DNA of 64,000 nucleotides from Endozoicomonas gorgoniicola (GCF_025562715.2 NZ_JAPFCC010000001.1:558001-622000), one strand, 5' to 3'. Shown: positions 8,986 to 18,226, counted from the stretch's first letter. The notes: generated from the sequence alone by a model not told the origin. Numbers and translations: made by a program.

Positions 8986-10308
8986 ATGAAAAAAACATTA
9001 CTCACAATGTTCTCTTTATTAAGGATGGCAGCATTAGCTTGTATTATCGTACCATCCAGCTTATACGCTGAGGGACACTCCGAGAAGTTCGGTCTATACC
9101 TGAAATCGGGGAATGCTGACTTCAAACGTATAGCGTCGGTAGACATTGAATTAACCGATACAGAAGGTGAAAAATCAAAGAGGCAAACGAGAAAAACACA
9201 GATAGCGATTAACAAAGGCTATAGATGGATAGCAAACAGGGGCTACATAGGCTACCTACAATACCTTAAATCTGGCAAAACAATGACGTGGTTTGAATCA
9301 CCTTCACTGTTCTACCAGGCTGATTCTTCACGCGGTGCATCATTAATTGAGTTTTCAGCAGAAACGTCCGGGCTTGGTGTAACCAGTTTCTCCCTGAGAT
9401 ATTCACAGCGGAGGAATCAACATCTTAATAGCGCGGTACAATCCTACATTTACACTTATGTGATGCGGGAAGAAGGTCATTTACCGCTCTATTGCAGTGA
9501 GGCTGAGGAGTCAGTCAGTCAGACAGAATCAACCGGGGCGATGATGGAACCGGATGAAGGATACCATTCCCTGGGGTCATCCGAAGACTTGGGAGCAACA
9601 GCTCTGGAGCCCGGGTCAGCAGGGGTTACAAATGCAAAGCTGAGCATGATCAATTTCTATTATCATCACGGTAACTACGAAGGATTAGGCGCATGGTACT
9701 TTAATCACTATTTTGGCGAAAGTAACCTGGGCTCCAATTCAGGCTCTGAGTCTGGGTCTGAGTCTGAGTCTGAGTCTGGGTCTGGGTCTGGGTCTGAGTC
9801 TGAGTCTGAGTCTGAGTCTGAGTCTGAGTCTGAGTCTGAGCCCAAAAAAACGGTATTCGTTGATATATGGTCGCTGTTTGAATACCGTACGACCATCCAT
9901 CAACTGATAGCCGATAATCAGTATTCTGTTTTTCTGGTTACCCCTTACCTTGGCACAAACCCTGTTATGCTCGCTAACGCAGAATCACCTGAGCAGGGGG
10001 GCAGATTAGTCTTTAACCTTCTTTCTCCTATCAGAGCCCCCGATGGCGTAAGGCTTCAGGCCGGACATGTTGAGTTTGTTGCCAGCAACCCCTCAGCACT
10101 TGACAGGGTTAGAATGGTATTCAGAACCAACATGAATGTGGAGATTGATCTTGTGAGGGAGTCTAGCGTTGAAGCTTCCTCTGCTGAAATAACTCCGTTA
10201 CCCGAACTCACGCTGACAGAACAGGACTTCCTGCCTGCCGATAATTTACAGTGTGAAGAATGCCTCGACGATACGCCACCAGGCTTTCTCACACTGGAAT
10301 GGAAATGA
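8986..10308 (+). CDS. Secreted hypothetical protein with Ser-Glu/Ser-Gly repeat
   Basis: I do not recognise the family. The protein (440 aa) begins with a classical signal peptide: MKKTLLTMFSLLRMAAL, a hydrophobic core, then SLYAEG as the likely cleavage region. The mature part has two regions of mixed beta-like sequence, separated at about residues 245-286 by a low-complexity run of alternating SE and SG dipeptides. A cysteine pair (CEEC) lies near the C-terminus. A good ribosome site (CAGGAG) precedes the ATG. It separates ubiUV from ubiT and thiM, which are in the opposite direction, so it looks like an insertion into an older ubi locus. Export to periplasm or surface is inferred from the signal peptide only. 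Confidence 0.7.
   Translation: MKKTLLTMFSLLRMAALACIIVPSSLYAEGHSEKFGLYLKSGNADFKRIASVDIELTDTEGEKSKRQTRKTQIAINKGYRWIANRGYIGYLQYLKSGKTMTWFESPSLFYQADSSRGASLIEFSAETSGLGVTSFSLRYSQRRNQHLNSAVQSYIYTYVMREEGHLPLYCSEAEESVSQTESTGAMMEPDEGYHSLGSSEDLGATALEPGSAGVTNAKLSMINFYYHHGNYEGLGAWYFNHYFGESNLGSNSGSESGSESESESGSGSGSESESESESESESESEPKKTVFVDIWSLFEYRTTIHQLIADNQYSVFLVTPYLGTNPVMLANAESPEQGGRLVFNLLSPIRAPDGVRLQAGHVEFVASNPSALDRVRMVFRTNMNVEIDLVRESSVEASSAEITPLPELTLTEQDFLPADNLQCEECLDDTPPGFLTLEWK
9739..9840 (+). repeat. 6-bp (TCTGAG/TCTGGG) tandem repeat in secreted protein gene
   Basis: About 17 units of a hexamer alternate between TCTGAG (Ser-Glu) and TCTGGG (Ser-Gly). The last seven units are pure TCTGAG. Long perfect hexamer arrays change length readily by slippage, and each step keeps the frame, so the linker length in this protein is probably variable between strains. 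Confidence 0.92.
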
Positions 10309-10357
10309 CCTGAAACGAAAAGCCGATACCGCGACAGCCCAGAAGGCGTTATGGCTT

Positions 10358-10828
10358 CTAGCGACTGAAGTCTTCTAATTTATTGCCCAGCTTCATCAGT
10401 GTCTGGAATGCTTTAGGCAGCTGTTCAGTATCGATGCTGTCGAGCAGGTTTTTCAACCCTAAGCCCAGTTCAGTATCCCCTTCAATCATTAAACGACGTT
10501 GGAAGAACAGTGTGTCAGGGTCTTCCCTGCGCAATGCCAGCGTTCGAAATGCCATACTGTCACCACTAAATACGACATCGCATGGGCGACTGCTAACGGC
10601 TTTGAGCTGGTTGCCATCAAAGCCTATATGAAAGCTTAACTCTGCGTCAGTGATATGAATTTTTACCCAGCGCTGCTCCATGAAATCGAACTCACCTTCT
10701 TCAATAGACTGGCGAAAGACGTGGTTGATGGCTTTTTCCAGTGGTGTGGTCACCAGTTCGTCAGGCATCAGGCGCAGCGGGGTTGTCAGGGTTTTTACAC
10801 TGGGCAGGGGCGGTGTTGGCAAAGCCAT
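10358..10828 (-). CDS. ubiT: UbiT, SCP2-domain accessory factor for anaerobic ubiquinone synthesis
   Basis: SCP2 (sterol-carrier-like) lipid-binding protein that works with UbiU-UbiV in O2-independent ubiquinone synthesis. The 156-aa protein has the YhbT pattern: a short N-terminal helix, then EGEFDFMEQRWVKIHITDAELSF and the SCP2 core with ...GDSMAFRTLALRREDPDTLFFQRRLMIEGDTELGLGLKNLLD. The RRLxIEGDTELGLxxKN stretch is the strongest family mark. It reads away from ubiUV on the other strand and follows thiM by 12 bp, probably on the same transcript. The identification is by recalled family similarity supported by the nearby ubiUV. Confidence 0.87.
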   Translation of the reverse strand: MALPTPPLPSVKTLTTPLRLMPDELVTTPLEKAINHVFRQSIEEGEFDFMEQRWVKIHITDAELSFHIGFDGNQLKAVSSRPCDVVFSGDSMAFRTLALRREDPDTLFFQRRLMIEGDTELGLGLKNLLDSIDTEQLPKAFQTLMKLGNKLEDFSR

Positions 10829-10840
10829 AAAGGCTCCTTG

Positions 10841-11656
10841 TTATTGTTTAATCAAAACTTCAAGGCTTAAACGGGCTTGAATCGTTTCAGCATCCAGCAG
10901 GTATAACTCGTCCAGGAGATGCATTTGCAGGGAGCCGGGCCCTTTTGCGGCAAAGGCTGCTTTTTCACCGGCTATTCCGAGACAGGCGATACTGGCAGTG
11001 ACTGCCAGCCATGGGTCATTGCTACTGGCCAGGAATGCTCCGGTCATTGCGGTGGCGGTGCAGCCGGTTCCTGTCACTTTCGCCATCATTGGGTGGCCGT
11101 TAGTGATTTTTGCTATGCGTTGACTATCGATAATGTAATCCGTCGCGCCAGTGACGGCGAGAACCGTATTCAGTTGAGCGGCGCGTCGCTGAAGGTAGCT
11201 CAGGGTTTCATTGAGAGCGTCGTCGCTGGAGCTGTCGGTATCGACACCTCTGCCGGTGGGCTTACCAGTCAGCAGGGTCAGGATTTCAGAGGCATTGCCC
11301 CGGATGGCTGCTGGTTTTAGTTCCAGTAGCTCGGTGTTTAGTTGTAATCGATAAGGAGTGGCTCCGGCACCTGCCGGGTCCAGAATCCAGGGTTTACCCT
11401 GTTCACGGGCAGCCTGAATCGCTTTTCTGATCGCAGTCCGCTGGGGTTCAGAGGGAGTGCCGGTATTGATCACCAGAGCGCTGGCAATACTGACCATGTC
11501 GGCCATCTCTTCAGGTGCATGTGCCATAACCGGCGAAGCGCCAATGGCCAGCAATGCGTTGGCGGTGGTGTTGGTGACAACCAGGTTAGTGATGTTGTGA
11601 ACCACTGGTTTCTGTTGTCTCAGGGCTGCCAGTATGGCAGAGATTTCAGAGTGCAT
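10841..11656 (-). CDS. thiM: Hydroxyethylthiazole kinase ThiM
   Basis: Salvage kinase phosphorylating 4-methyl-5-(2-hydroxyethyl)thiazole for thiamine synthesis. Family motifs are visible: KPVVHNITNLVVTNTTANALLAIGASPVMAHAPEE near the N-terminus, DPAGAGATPYR, RGNASEILTL, and the kinase signature VTGTGCTATAMTGAFLA with the catalytic Cys. Length is 271 aa, normal for the family. No thiD or thiE neighbour is seen, and I found no TPP riboswitch-like CTGAGA segment in the leader above 11656. ubiT follows 12 bp downstream on the same strand. Confidence 0.94.
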   Translation of the reverse strand: MHSEISAILAALRQQKPVVHNITNLVVTNTTANALLAIGASPVMAHAPEEMADMVSIASALVINTGTPSEPQRTAIRKAIQAAREQGKPWILDPAGAGATPYRLQLNTELLELKPAAIRGNASEILTLLTGKPTGRGVDTDSSSDDALNETLSYLQRRAAQLNTVLAVTGATDYIIDSQRIAKITNGHPMMAKVTGTGCTATAMTGAFLASSNDPWLAVTASIACLGIAGEKAAFAAKGPGSLQMHLLDELYLLDAETIQARLSLEVLIKQ

Positions 11657-12033
11657 TGTTTGTATTGGCTCGGGTGAAAAAAAAGGATCGCTAAACTTTA
11701 GCCGAAAAATGCCCTGACAGATTATACATGAGACGTAAAATCGCTGGTTTGATATGGATCATGTGGTGCAGGTTGATGGTTTTAGTGGATGCATCTATCC
11801 GTTAACGCTTGCTTAGATGTATATATCACTTATTAGTGTATTTATATGGTTTTATACTCTAATTAGCTTGTTAATACAGATGATATCACTATTGTAATAT
11901 GGTGGTTTTATCGTTAAATTTAGCGCGTCAAAAGCAGGTGCTTTCCTGTATCTGTCACTAATACAACATCCGTTTTTCTTCTGTGCCTTTTAGCGCAGGG
12001 AGTATTTATTGACTTGATTGTCCGGGGATAAAG
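11657..12033. other. Divergent promoter region between thiM and alaE
   Basis: This 377-bp AT-rich stretch separates two divergent genes and must hold both promoters. I see a small dyad CACTTATTAGTG at about 11827-11838 and several TATAAT-like hexamers, but cannot assign start sites. No gene-like frame with a ribosome site is visible. Confidence 0.4.
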
Positions 12034-12468
12034 ATGTCTATCAAGCGTGAAACCATTGCAGATACCTTTGCACTGATCAGTTTTGGTCTGGTTGTGGGTA
12101 TGTCCGTTGAATTGTTTGTGGCTGGTTTAAGCATTGAGCAGTCTTTGCATTCGCGCTTATTAAGTATCCCTGTGAATCTTCTGGTGGCCCGCGCTTACGG
12201 TATCTACCGTGACTGGGTGATGGCCCAGGGTCGTAAAATGACCCGCAATTCCCTGATGGATTCGGTCATGGATATAGTGGCATTTCTGACCTTCCAAATG
12301 CCGGTTTATGCGGTGCTGGTGGGTACTTCCGGAGCTTCTCTGGATCAAGTGATTACTGCCTGTATGGGGCAGCTGGGAGCGCTGATTCTGATGGCGCGTC
12401 CTTATGGCATTTATATGCAGATGTGCCGTAACTGGTTTGCTGAGCGTGCCACTGTGCAAACTGCGTAA
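12034..12468 (+). CDS. alaE: L-alanine exporter AlaE
   Basis: Small inner-membrane exporter of L-alanine. The 144-aa sequence aligns with E. coli AlaE (149 aa): ETIADTFALISFGLVVGMSVELFVAGLSIEQS..SRLLSIPVN matches the family's N-terminal half, and ARAYGIYRDWVM the following loop. About four hydrophobic segments are visible, as in the family. It is alone between divergent thiM and the ABC operon and ends at a good intrinsic terminator (12491-12525). Confidence 0.9.
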   Translation: MSIKRETIADTFALISFGLVVGMSVELFVAGLSIEQSLHSRLLSIPVNLLVARAYGIYRDWVMAQGRKMTRNSLMDSVMDIVAFLTFQMPVYAVLVGTSGASLDQVITACMGQLGALILMARPYGIYMQMCRNWFAERATVQTA

Positions 12469-12490
12469 TTATTCAGCGCCAGCCATTGAA

Positions 12491-12525
12491 GCGACAACTA
12501 ATTATTTGAAAGTTGTCGCTTTTTT
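12491..12525 (+). terminator. Intrinsic terminator after alaE
   Basis: Perfect 9-bp stem GCGACAACT/AGTTGTCGC with an 11-nt loop, followed by six T. It lies 22 bp after the alaE stop. Confidence 0.9.
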
Positions 12526-12840
12526 GTATGACCTGGTCTTGTTTATTCCTCCTTATTTCTTTGATATAGTCCAGAAAAATGCCTGAATGCGTGGTACGGG
12601 TTGCCAATAATTATTCAAAAACCATCCATTAATCACGATTAACACAGAGACGACTATTCTTTTTTCAACAACATCGTCGCATTCACCGGTTCTTATTCAT
12701 TAACGCTGAACCTTATTGTTCAGCAGGCAGATTCTTACCCGTCCACAGCCAGCTCTGGCATCGCATTCGTGTGCCATAAATAACAAGAAATAGTGCAGGC
12801 AGTTGCATGGATTGTTGCTGTTTGCAGATAAGGGGGCTGT
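12526..12840. other. Intergenic region upstream of the peptide ABC operon
   Basis: No coding frame with support is seen. It should contain the operon promoter; AGGGGGCTGT just before the ATG at 12841 is the likely ribosome site. I recognise no regulator-binding site. Confidence 0.4.
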
Positions 12841-14613
12841 ATGTCTTTATTGGAAGTGAAGGACCTGCGCATTGAGTTTCCATCGCGCCATGGGGTTGCG
12901 GTGGCAGTGAAGGATGTGTCTTTTACGGTCAGTCGGGGGGAGATTCTTGGGTTGGTCGGCGAATCGGGCGCGGGCAAATCGACCATTGGTAATGGCATTA
13001 TTGATCTGCTCAGTCCTCCCGGGCATGTCGCATCGGGTCAGGTCATTCTGGCGGGAGAGACTATCTCCGGTTATACCGGAGAGTCGATTCGACAGGTCAG
13101 GGGAAGTCGTATCGGATTTATTTTTCAGGACCCGATGACATCCCTGAATCCACTTCTGACCATTGAAACCCAGCTGGTTGAAACCATTCGTACCAATCTG
13201 CAACTGGATGAACCGGCTGCTGCCAGAAAAGCCCTCGCCATGTTACAGGCGGTGGGTATTCCCGAACCGGAAATACGCATTAAACAGTACCCGCACCAGT
13301 TCTCCGGAGGTATGCGACAAAGGGTTGTTATTGCCATTGCCCTGTCCTGCGATCCGGAACTGATTATTGCCGATGAGCCAACTACGGCACTGGATGTGTC
13401 GGTGCAGGATCAGATATTGCAACTTATTCGCCAGCTCTGCAAAGAGCGTGATGTGGGCTGTATTCTCGTCACTCATGATATGGGAGTTATTGCCAATACC
13501 ACTGACCGTGTTGCGGTTATGTATAGGGGAGAGGTGGTTGAAATTGGCACAACGGGGCAGATTCTTCATGATCCGGTTCATGACTATACCAAAAGCCTGA
13601 TCAGTGCGGTGCCAAGAGCTGACATTAAGCTCCATCGGTTTCCAAGGGTTGAATACATAGAAAAAGTACAAACCACCGCTATTGATGTTAAAAATCACTG
13701 GCTGGGTCAGCAGGAAACCTTTGGCGAGCTTCATGATGGGCATCTGCTTGAGGTACAGAATGTTCATTTGAAATTTGAAACCCAGTCTGCCTTTCTGAAA
13801 AAAAACCGAAAATACGTTCAGGCTTCCGATAATGTCTCCTTCTCTGTGCAGGAAGGGGAAACCTTTGGGCTGGTCGGAGAGTCAGGTTCAGGCAAGTCAA
13901 CCATTGCCAGGGTCATCGCCGGACTTTATACGCCAGACAGTGGCGAGATTGTTTACGCCGGCAGAGATATCAGCAGGCTGGATGACAGAAGTCGCCGTCC
14001 CATCAGACGACAGATTCAGATGGTATTTCAAAATCCCTATTCAAGCCTTAATGGCCGGATGAAAGTCAATGACATTATTGCCGAACCGATACGCTTCCAT
14101 GGTCTTGCGGATTCGGAGTCGCAGATCCGGCAGATTATTGCCGACCTGCTGGATCATGTAGGACTGGGCAGTCAGGCAGGCGTGAAATATCCCCATGAAT
14201 TTTCCGGCGGCCAGCGGCAGCGTATTTCCATTGCCAGGGCTCTGGCAACACGACCAAGGTTGCTGATCTGTGATGAGCCGACTTCAGCTCTGGATGTGTC
14301 TGTTCAGGCACAGATTTTAAACCTGCTGAAAGACCTTCAGGATGAGTTGAATTTGACCATGCTGTTTATTAGTCACGATTTGCCGGTTATCCGCCAGATG
14401 TGTGATCGGGTGGCGGTTATGAAGCAGGGGGCTATTGTTGAAATAGCCGACACTGAGCAACTGTTTACCCAACCGGCGCATCCTTATTCCCGAAGCCTGA
14501 TTGAGTTGATGCCACAAATGCATCAGTTTTCGCGGGAAGGCCTGGATGTAGAAGGACAAGCAGAAAGGAAAAGCCCGTTACGACAACAGAATGCAGGATT
14601 TGCCCTGGTTTGA
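12841..14613 (+). CDS. Peptide-type ABC importer, fused double ATPase
   Basis: Two complete ATP-binding domains in one chain (590 aa), as in GsiA and YejF. Domain 1 (about residues 1-270) has Walker A GESGAGKST, Q-loop FQDPMTSLNP, signature FSGGMRQR and Walker B LIIADEPTTALD. Domain 2 (about 300-570) has GESGSGKST, FQNPYSSLNG, FSGGQRQR and LLICDEPTSALD. Each is followed by an oligopeptide-type C-terminal extension (HPYSRSLIE in domain 2). The gene order, fused ATPase then binding protein then two permeases, is that of E. coli gsiABCD (glutathione import), but the substrate cannot be read from the sequence. Confidence 0.9.
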   Translation: MSLLEVKDLRIEFPSRHGVAVAVKDVSFTVSRGEILGLVGESGAGKSTIGNGIIDLLSPPGHVASGQVILAGETISGYTGESIRQVRGSRIGFIFQDPMTSLNPLLTIETQLVETIRTNLQLDEPAAARKALAMLQAVGIPEPEIRIKQYPHQFSGGMRQRVVIAIALSCDPELIIADEPTTALDVSVQDQILQLIRQLCKERDVGCILVTHDMGVIANTTDRVAVMYRGEVVEIGTTGQILHDPVHDYTKSLISAVPRADIKLHRFPRVEYIEKVQTTAIDVKNHWLGQQETFGELHDGHLLEVQNVHLKFETQSAFLKKNRKYVQASDNVSFSVQEGETFGLVGESGSGKSTIARVIAGLYTPDSGEIVYAGRDISRLDDRSRRPIRRQIQMVFQNPYSSLNGRMKVNDIIAEPIRFHGLADSESQIRQIIADLLDHVGLGSQAGVKYPHEFSGGQRQRISIARALATRPRLLICDEPTSALDVSVQAQILNLLKDLQDELNLTMLFISHDLPVIRQMCDRVAVMKQGAIVEIADTEQLFTQPAHPYSRSLIELMPQMHQFSREGLDVEGQAERKSPLRQQNAGFALV

Positions 14614-14657
14614 CGTCAGTTGTCATATAACAAAAATAATCCCGTAGGAGGGAAATA

Positions 14658-16214
14658 ATGAAAAAAATCCTTAAGTCGATGGCAGGCATGGTGCTTGCCA
14701 CAACACTGGCTGTAGGGGCGCAGGCCGCAACTCTGAAAGTGGCTTATGACTCTGATCCGGTCTCTCTTGATCCCCATGAACAACTGTCCGGTGGAACGCT
14801 GCAAATGTCCCATTTGCTGTTTGATCCACTGGTGCGCTGGGATAAGGATATGAACTTTGAGCCTCGTCTGGCGACAAAATGGGAGCGTAAGGATGATCTG
14901 ACCATGCGTTTTCATCTGCGCAAGGGTGTGAAGTTCCATTCCGGCAATGATTTTACGGCCAAAGATGTGAAGTGGACCTTTGATCGCCTGAGGAGCAGTC
15001 CGGATTACAAGGCCATATTTGAAGCCTTTGCGGAACTTAAGGTGATTGATGATTACACCATTGATCTGGTGACGAAAAAGCCATTCCCGCTGGTGCTGAA
15101 TAATGCCACGTACATCTTCCCGATGGACAGTGAGTTTTATACTGGTGATGACGACAAAGGGCAGCCAAAAGACCGTCTGGTCAAACACGCAGGCTCTTTT
15201 GCTTCCCGTAATGCTTCCGGCACCGGACCTTATATTGTTGAACGACGCCAGCAGGGGGTCAGAACAGACTATAAGCGATTTGCTGACTACTGGGATAAAC
15301 AGTCTCCGGGTAATGTCGAGACCATCACCCTGACACCGATCAAGGAAGGCCCTACCAGGGTTGCAGCCTTGCTGGCGGGTGATGTTGACTTTATTTTCCC
15401 TGTGCCACCTAACGACCATAATCGTATTGACCGTGCCTCCAACTCTGAACTGGTGGTCCTGCCCGGAACCCGGGTGATTACCCTGCAACTGAATCAGGAA
15501 CGTGTAGAGGCCTTTAAAGACAAACGTGTACGTCAGGCGATCAACTACGCCATCAATAATAAAGGGATTGTTGACCGTGTTATGCGTGGCTTTGCTACCG
15601 CAGCAGGTCAGCAGGGGCCTAAGGGTTATGCGGGTTACGTTGAAGGTCTGAAGCCTCAGTACGATCTGGAAAAGGCCAGGCAGCTGATGAAAGAAGCGGG
15701 TTATGAAAAGGGCTTCAGTATCACCATGCTGGCACCGAATAACCGTTATGTTAATGATGCCCGTATTGCTCAGGCGGCAGCCAGTATGTTGGCAAAGATC
15801 AATATCAAGGTGGATTTGAAGACGATTCCAAAAGCTCAGTACTGGCCAGAATTTGATCTGCGTTCAGCGGATATTTTGATGATTGGCTGGCATTCTGATA
15901 CTGAAGATTCTGCCAACTTTACCGAGTACCTGACTGCCTGCACTGATGAGTCAACTGGTTGGGGTCAATACAACAGTGGCAACTACTGTAACCACAAGGT
16001 AGACGACATGGTTCGTTCAGCCAATCAGGAAACCGATCTGGCTAAACGCGCGGCTATTCTTCAGGATGTTGAACGTACTCTCTATGAAGAAGCGGCTTAT
16101 GTGCCTTTGCACTGGCAAAACCTGGCCTGGGGCGCAGGTAAGGGTGTGCAGGCTGAGAGCGTCGTCAATGTTATGAATTTCCCATACCTCGGTGACCTGG
16201 TGGTGACCCAGTAA
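14658..16214 (+). CDS. Periplasmic substrate-binding protein, family 5 (peptide-type)
   Basis: 518-aa solute-binding protein that would deliver a peptide-like ligand to the downstream permeases. A signal peptide is clear (MKKILKSMAGMVLATTLAVG, cleavage after AQA). The mature start LKVAYDSDPVSLDPHEQ, then FDPLVRWDKDMNFEPRLATKWE and LRKGVKFHSGNDFTAKDVKWTFDR, is the standard family-5 signature. A GTAGGAGGG ribosome site precedes the ATG. It is separated from the permeases by a strong hairpin (16222-16265), common when the binding protein is made in excess. Ligand unknown; glutathione, dipeptides or related compounds are all possible. Confidence 0.92.
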   Translation: MKKILKSMAGMVLATTLAVGAQAATLKVAYDSDPVSLDPHEQLSGGTLQMSHLLFDPLVRWDKDMNFEPRLATKWERKDDLTMRFHLRKGVKFHSGNDFTAKDVKWTFDRLRSSPDYKAIFEAFAELKVIDDYTIDLVTKKPFPLVLNNATYIFPMDSEFYTGDDDKGQPKDRLVKHAGSFASRNASGTGPYIVERRQQGVRTDYKRFADYWDKQSPGNVETITLTPIKEGPTRVAALLAGDVDFIFPVPPNDHNRIDRASNSELVVLPGTRVITLQLNQERVEAFKDKRVRQAINYAINNKGIVDRVMRGFATAAGQQGPKGYAGYVEGLKPQYDLEKARQLMKEAGYEKGFSITMLAPNNRYVNDARIAQAAASMLAKINIKVDLKTIPKAQYWPEFDLRSADILMIGWHSDTEDSANFTEYLTACTDESTGWGQYNSGNYCNHKVDDMVRSANQETDLAKRAAILQDVERTLYEEAAYVPLHWQNLAWGAGKGVQAESVVNVMNFPYLGDLVVTQ

Positions 16215-16221
16215 TGGTCGG

Positions 16222-16265
16222 GTGGTTGCTCATTAACTATTCGTCAGATAATAGTGAGCAACCAC
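16222..16265 (+). other. Intercistronic hairpin after binding-protein gene
   Basis: Long inverted repeat with arms GTGGTTGCTCA and TGAGCAACCAC, extended by a second short stem after a small bulge. There is no T-run, so it is not a classical terminator. Placed between the binding-protein and permease genes, it probably protects the upstream mRNA end or attenuates read-through. Confidence 0.75.
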
Positions 16266-16304
16266 TGTTTGAGGAAAATTTAAACTAAACGACCGGGTTG
16301 TATT

Positions 16305-17285
16305 ATGTTGCTGTTTTTATTTCGAAGGCTGGTTCAGGGACTGGCGGTGATGTTTGTCATCAGTCTGATCAGCTTTTCTATTCAGGATAATCTGGGTGAC
16401 CCACTGCGTGAGATGGTGGGTCAGTCAGTATCTGAAGCGGAGCGTCAGGCTTTACGAGAAGAAATGGGGTTAAACGACCCGTTTCTGGTTCAGTATGGGC
16501 GGTTTATGTCGAAGGCGGTTCGCGGTGATCTTGGAACGTCTTATTTCTTCAAAGAGCCTGCCTTGCAGGTGATTATGGACAAACTTCCGGCAACGCTGGA
16601 ACTGGTATTCGGCGCTACTTTATTAATCGTGTTTATTTCGGTGCCATCAGGGGTTTACTGCGCCATTCGTCCCAATAGCTGGCTGACCCGGCTGATATTG
16701 GGGGTGAGTATTCTGGGCATCTCCATCCCTGTTTTCCTGACCGCTATTTTCTGCATCTACCTGTTTTCTATTGAGCTGGGATGGCTGCCTTCCTATGGGC
16801 GGGGTGAACTGGTTTCTGTCTTTGGTCTCTGGGACAGTGGATTCTTCACTAAAGACGGGATACTGCACCTGGTGCTGCCCTGTTTTGCTCTTGCCAGTAT
16901 TATGCTGCCGTTGTTTATCCGACTGATTCGCTCTGAGATGGTGGAAGCGCTGCATACGGAGTATGTAAAGTTTGCTAAAGCCAAGGGGCTGAGAAAAGTC
17001 CGTGTTTATTTTGTTCATGCCCTTAAAAATACCATGCTGCCGGTACTGACAGTGGGAGGGGTGCAAATTGGGACAATGGTTGCTTATACCATTCTGACCG
17101 AGAGTGTTTTCCAGTGGCCGGGTATGGGCTTTCTGTTCCTCGAAGCGGTTCATCGGGTTGATACGCCGTTGATTGTGGCGTACCTGATTGTGGTGGGTGG
17201 CATTTTTGTGATCGTCAATACCCTTGTGGATATTCTCTACGGTCTGATCAATCCAACAGTAAATCTGGCAAGGACCGCGCAATGA
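16305..17285 (+). CDS. Peptide ABC importer permease, DppB/GsiC type
   Basis: Inner-membrane permease (326 aa) of the same importer. The N-terminus MLLFLFRRLVQGLAVMFVISLISF is the typical DppB-type first helix, followed by the LGLNDP-like MGLNDPFLVQYGRF segment. About six hydrophobic helices are visible. The EAA-type loop lies around EYVKFAKAKGLRKVRVYFVHALKN, which contacts the ATPase. It overlaps the next permease by four bases (ATGA), so the two are coupled. It is slightly longer than E. coli GsiC (306 aa). Confidence 0.92.
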   Translation: MLLFLFRRLVQGLAVMFVISLISFSIQDNLGDPLREMVGQSVSEAERQALREEMGLNDPFLVQYGRFMSKAVRGDLGTSYFFKEPALQVIMDKLPATLELVFGATLLIVFISVPSGVYCAIRPNSWLTRLILGVSILGISIPVFLTAIFCIYLFSIELGWLPSYGRGELVSVFGLWDSGFFTKDGILHLVLPCFALASIMLPLFIRLIRSEMVEALHTEYVKFAKAKGLRKVRVYFVHALKNTMLPVLTVGGVQIGTMVAYTILTESVFQWPGMGFLFLEAVHRVDTPLIVAYLIVVGGIFVIVNTLVDILYGLINPTVNLARTAQ

Positions 17286-18226
17286 GTGAACTGACAATGC
17301 ATCAGCCAGTGTCTCGCTGGCAAAGAGTTAAAGATTCCGATATCTGGTATAGCTTTACCCGTGACCGGGTAGCCATGGTGTCGGCCTGTGTATTTCTTTT
17401 ACTGGTCGGGGCGGCGGTGTTGGCTCCCGTGATTGCGCCTACCAACCCTTACGATCTTGCCAGTATCGATATTATGGATTCAGAGTTGCCCCCGAGTTGG
17501 GCTGAATACGGCGATGAACGTTTTCTGCTGGGAACCGATGATCAGGGCAGGGATTTATTGAGTACCATTCTTTATGGCGCCAGAATCTCGTTGATGATTG
17601 GTCTGTTTGCAGTGCTGTTGCAGGCGGTTCTGGGCATTACGCTGGGTTTGATGGCAGGGTATTTTGGCGGTCGGCTCGACAGTTTTCTGATGAGAATTGC
17701 GGATATCCAGTTATCCTTCTCCACCATGATGGTGGCGATAGTCGTGCTGGCCGTGTTTCAGGCATCCTTTGGGTCGGAACTGTATAACCGGTTGGCGATG
17801 TTGATGCTGATTCTGGTGATCGGTATTGCTGAATGGCCTCAATATGCCCGAACCATTCGGGCTTCTGTGCTGGCTGAGAAGAAAAAAGAGTATGTAGAAG
17901 CGGCCAGGGTGATGGGGTTGGGCAGTCGACGCATCATGTTTCGACATATTCTGCCTAATTGTCTGTCACCTATTCTGGTGATTTCAACGGTGCAGATTGC
18001 CAATGCCATTATCAGTGAGGCGGCATTGTCGTTTCTTGGTCTGGGTATGCCGGTGTCAGAGCCTTCGTTAGGGGCGCTGATTTCCAGCGGTTTTCAGTAT
18101 ATTTTTTCTGGCAGCTGGTGGATTACCGTGATTCCCGGAGTGGTGCTGGTGGTGCTGGTTCTTGTGATCAATCTGTTGGGTGACTGGTTGAGAGATGTGC
18201 TTAATCCCAAGTTGTATAAAGGGTAA
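17282..18226 (+). CDS. Peptide ABC importer permease, DppC/GsiD type
   Basis: Second permease (314 aa). The N-terminal cytoplasmic tail precedes a first helix, then the DppC-family loop LLGTDDQGRDLLSTILYGARISLMIG. The EAA loop is EYVEAARVMGLGSRRIMFRHILPN, and EAALSFLGLGMPVSEPSLGALI is the usual C-terminal family motif. It starts inside the stop of the upstream permease. It closes the operon; the next gene is convergent after about 20 bp. I see no clear terminator. Confidence 0.92.
   Translation: MSELTMHQPVSRWQRVKDSDIWYSFTRDRVAMVSACVFLLLVGAAVLAPVIAPTNPYDLASIDIMDSELPPSWAEYGDERFLLGTDDQGRDLLSTILYGARISLMIGLFAVLLQAVLGITLGLMAGYFGGRLDSFLMRIADIQLSFSTMMVAIVVLAVFQASFGSELYNRLAMLMLILVIGIAEWPQYARTIRASVLAEKKKEYVEAARVMGLGSRRIMFRHILPNCLSPILVISTVQIANAIISEAALSFLGLGMPVSEPSLGALISSGFQYIFSGSWWITVIPGVVLVVLVLVINLLGDWLRDVLNPKLYKG

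Noticed and set aside
11657..11760. TPP riboswitch before thiM
   Set aside because: Searched the leader for the conserved CTGAGA and ACCTGATCTGG-type segments; not found.
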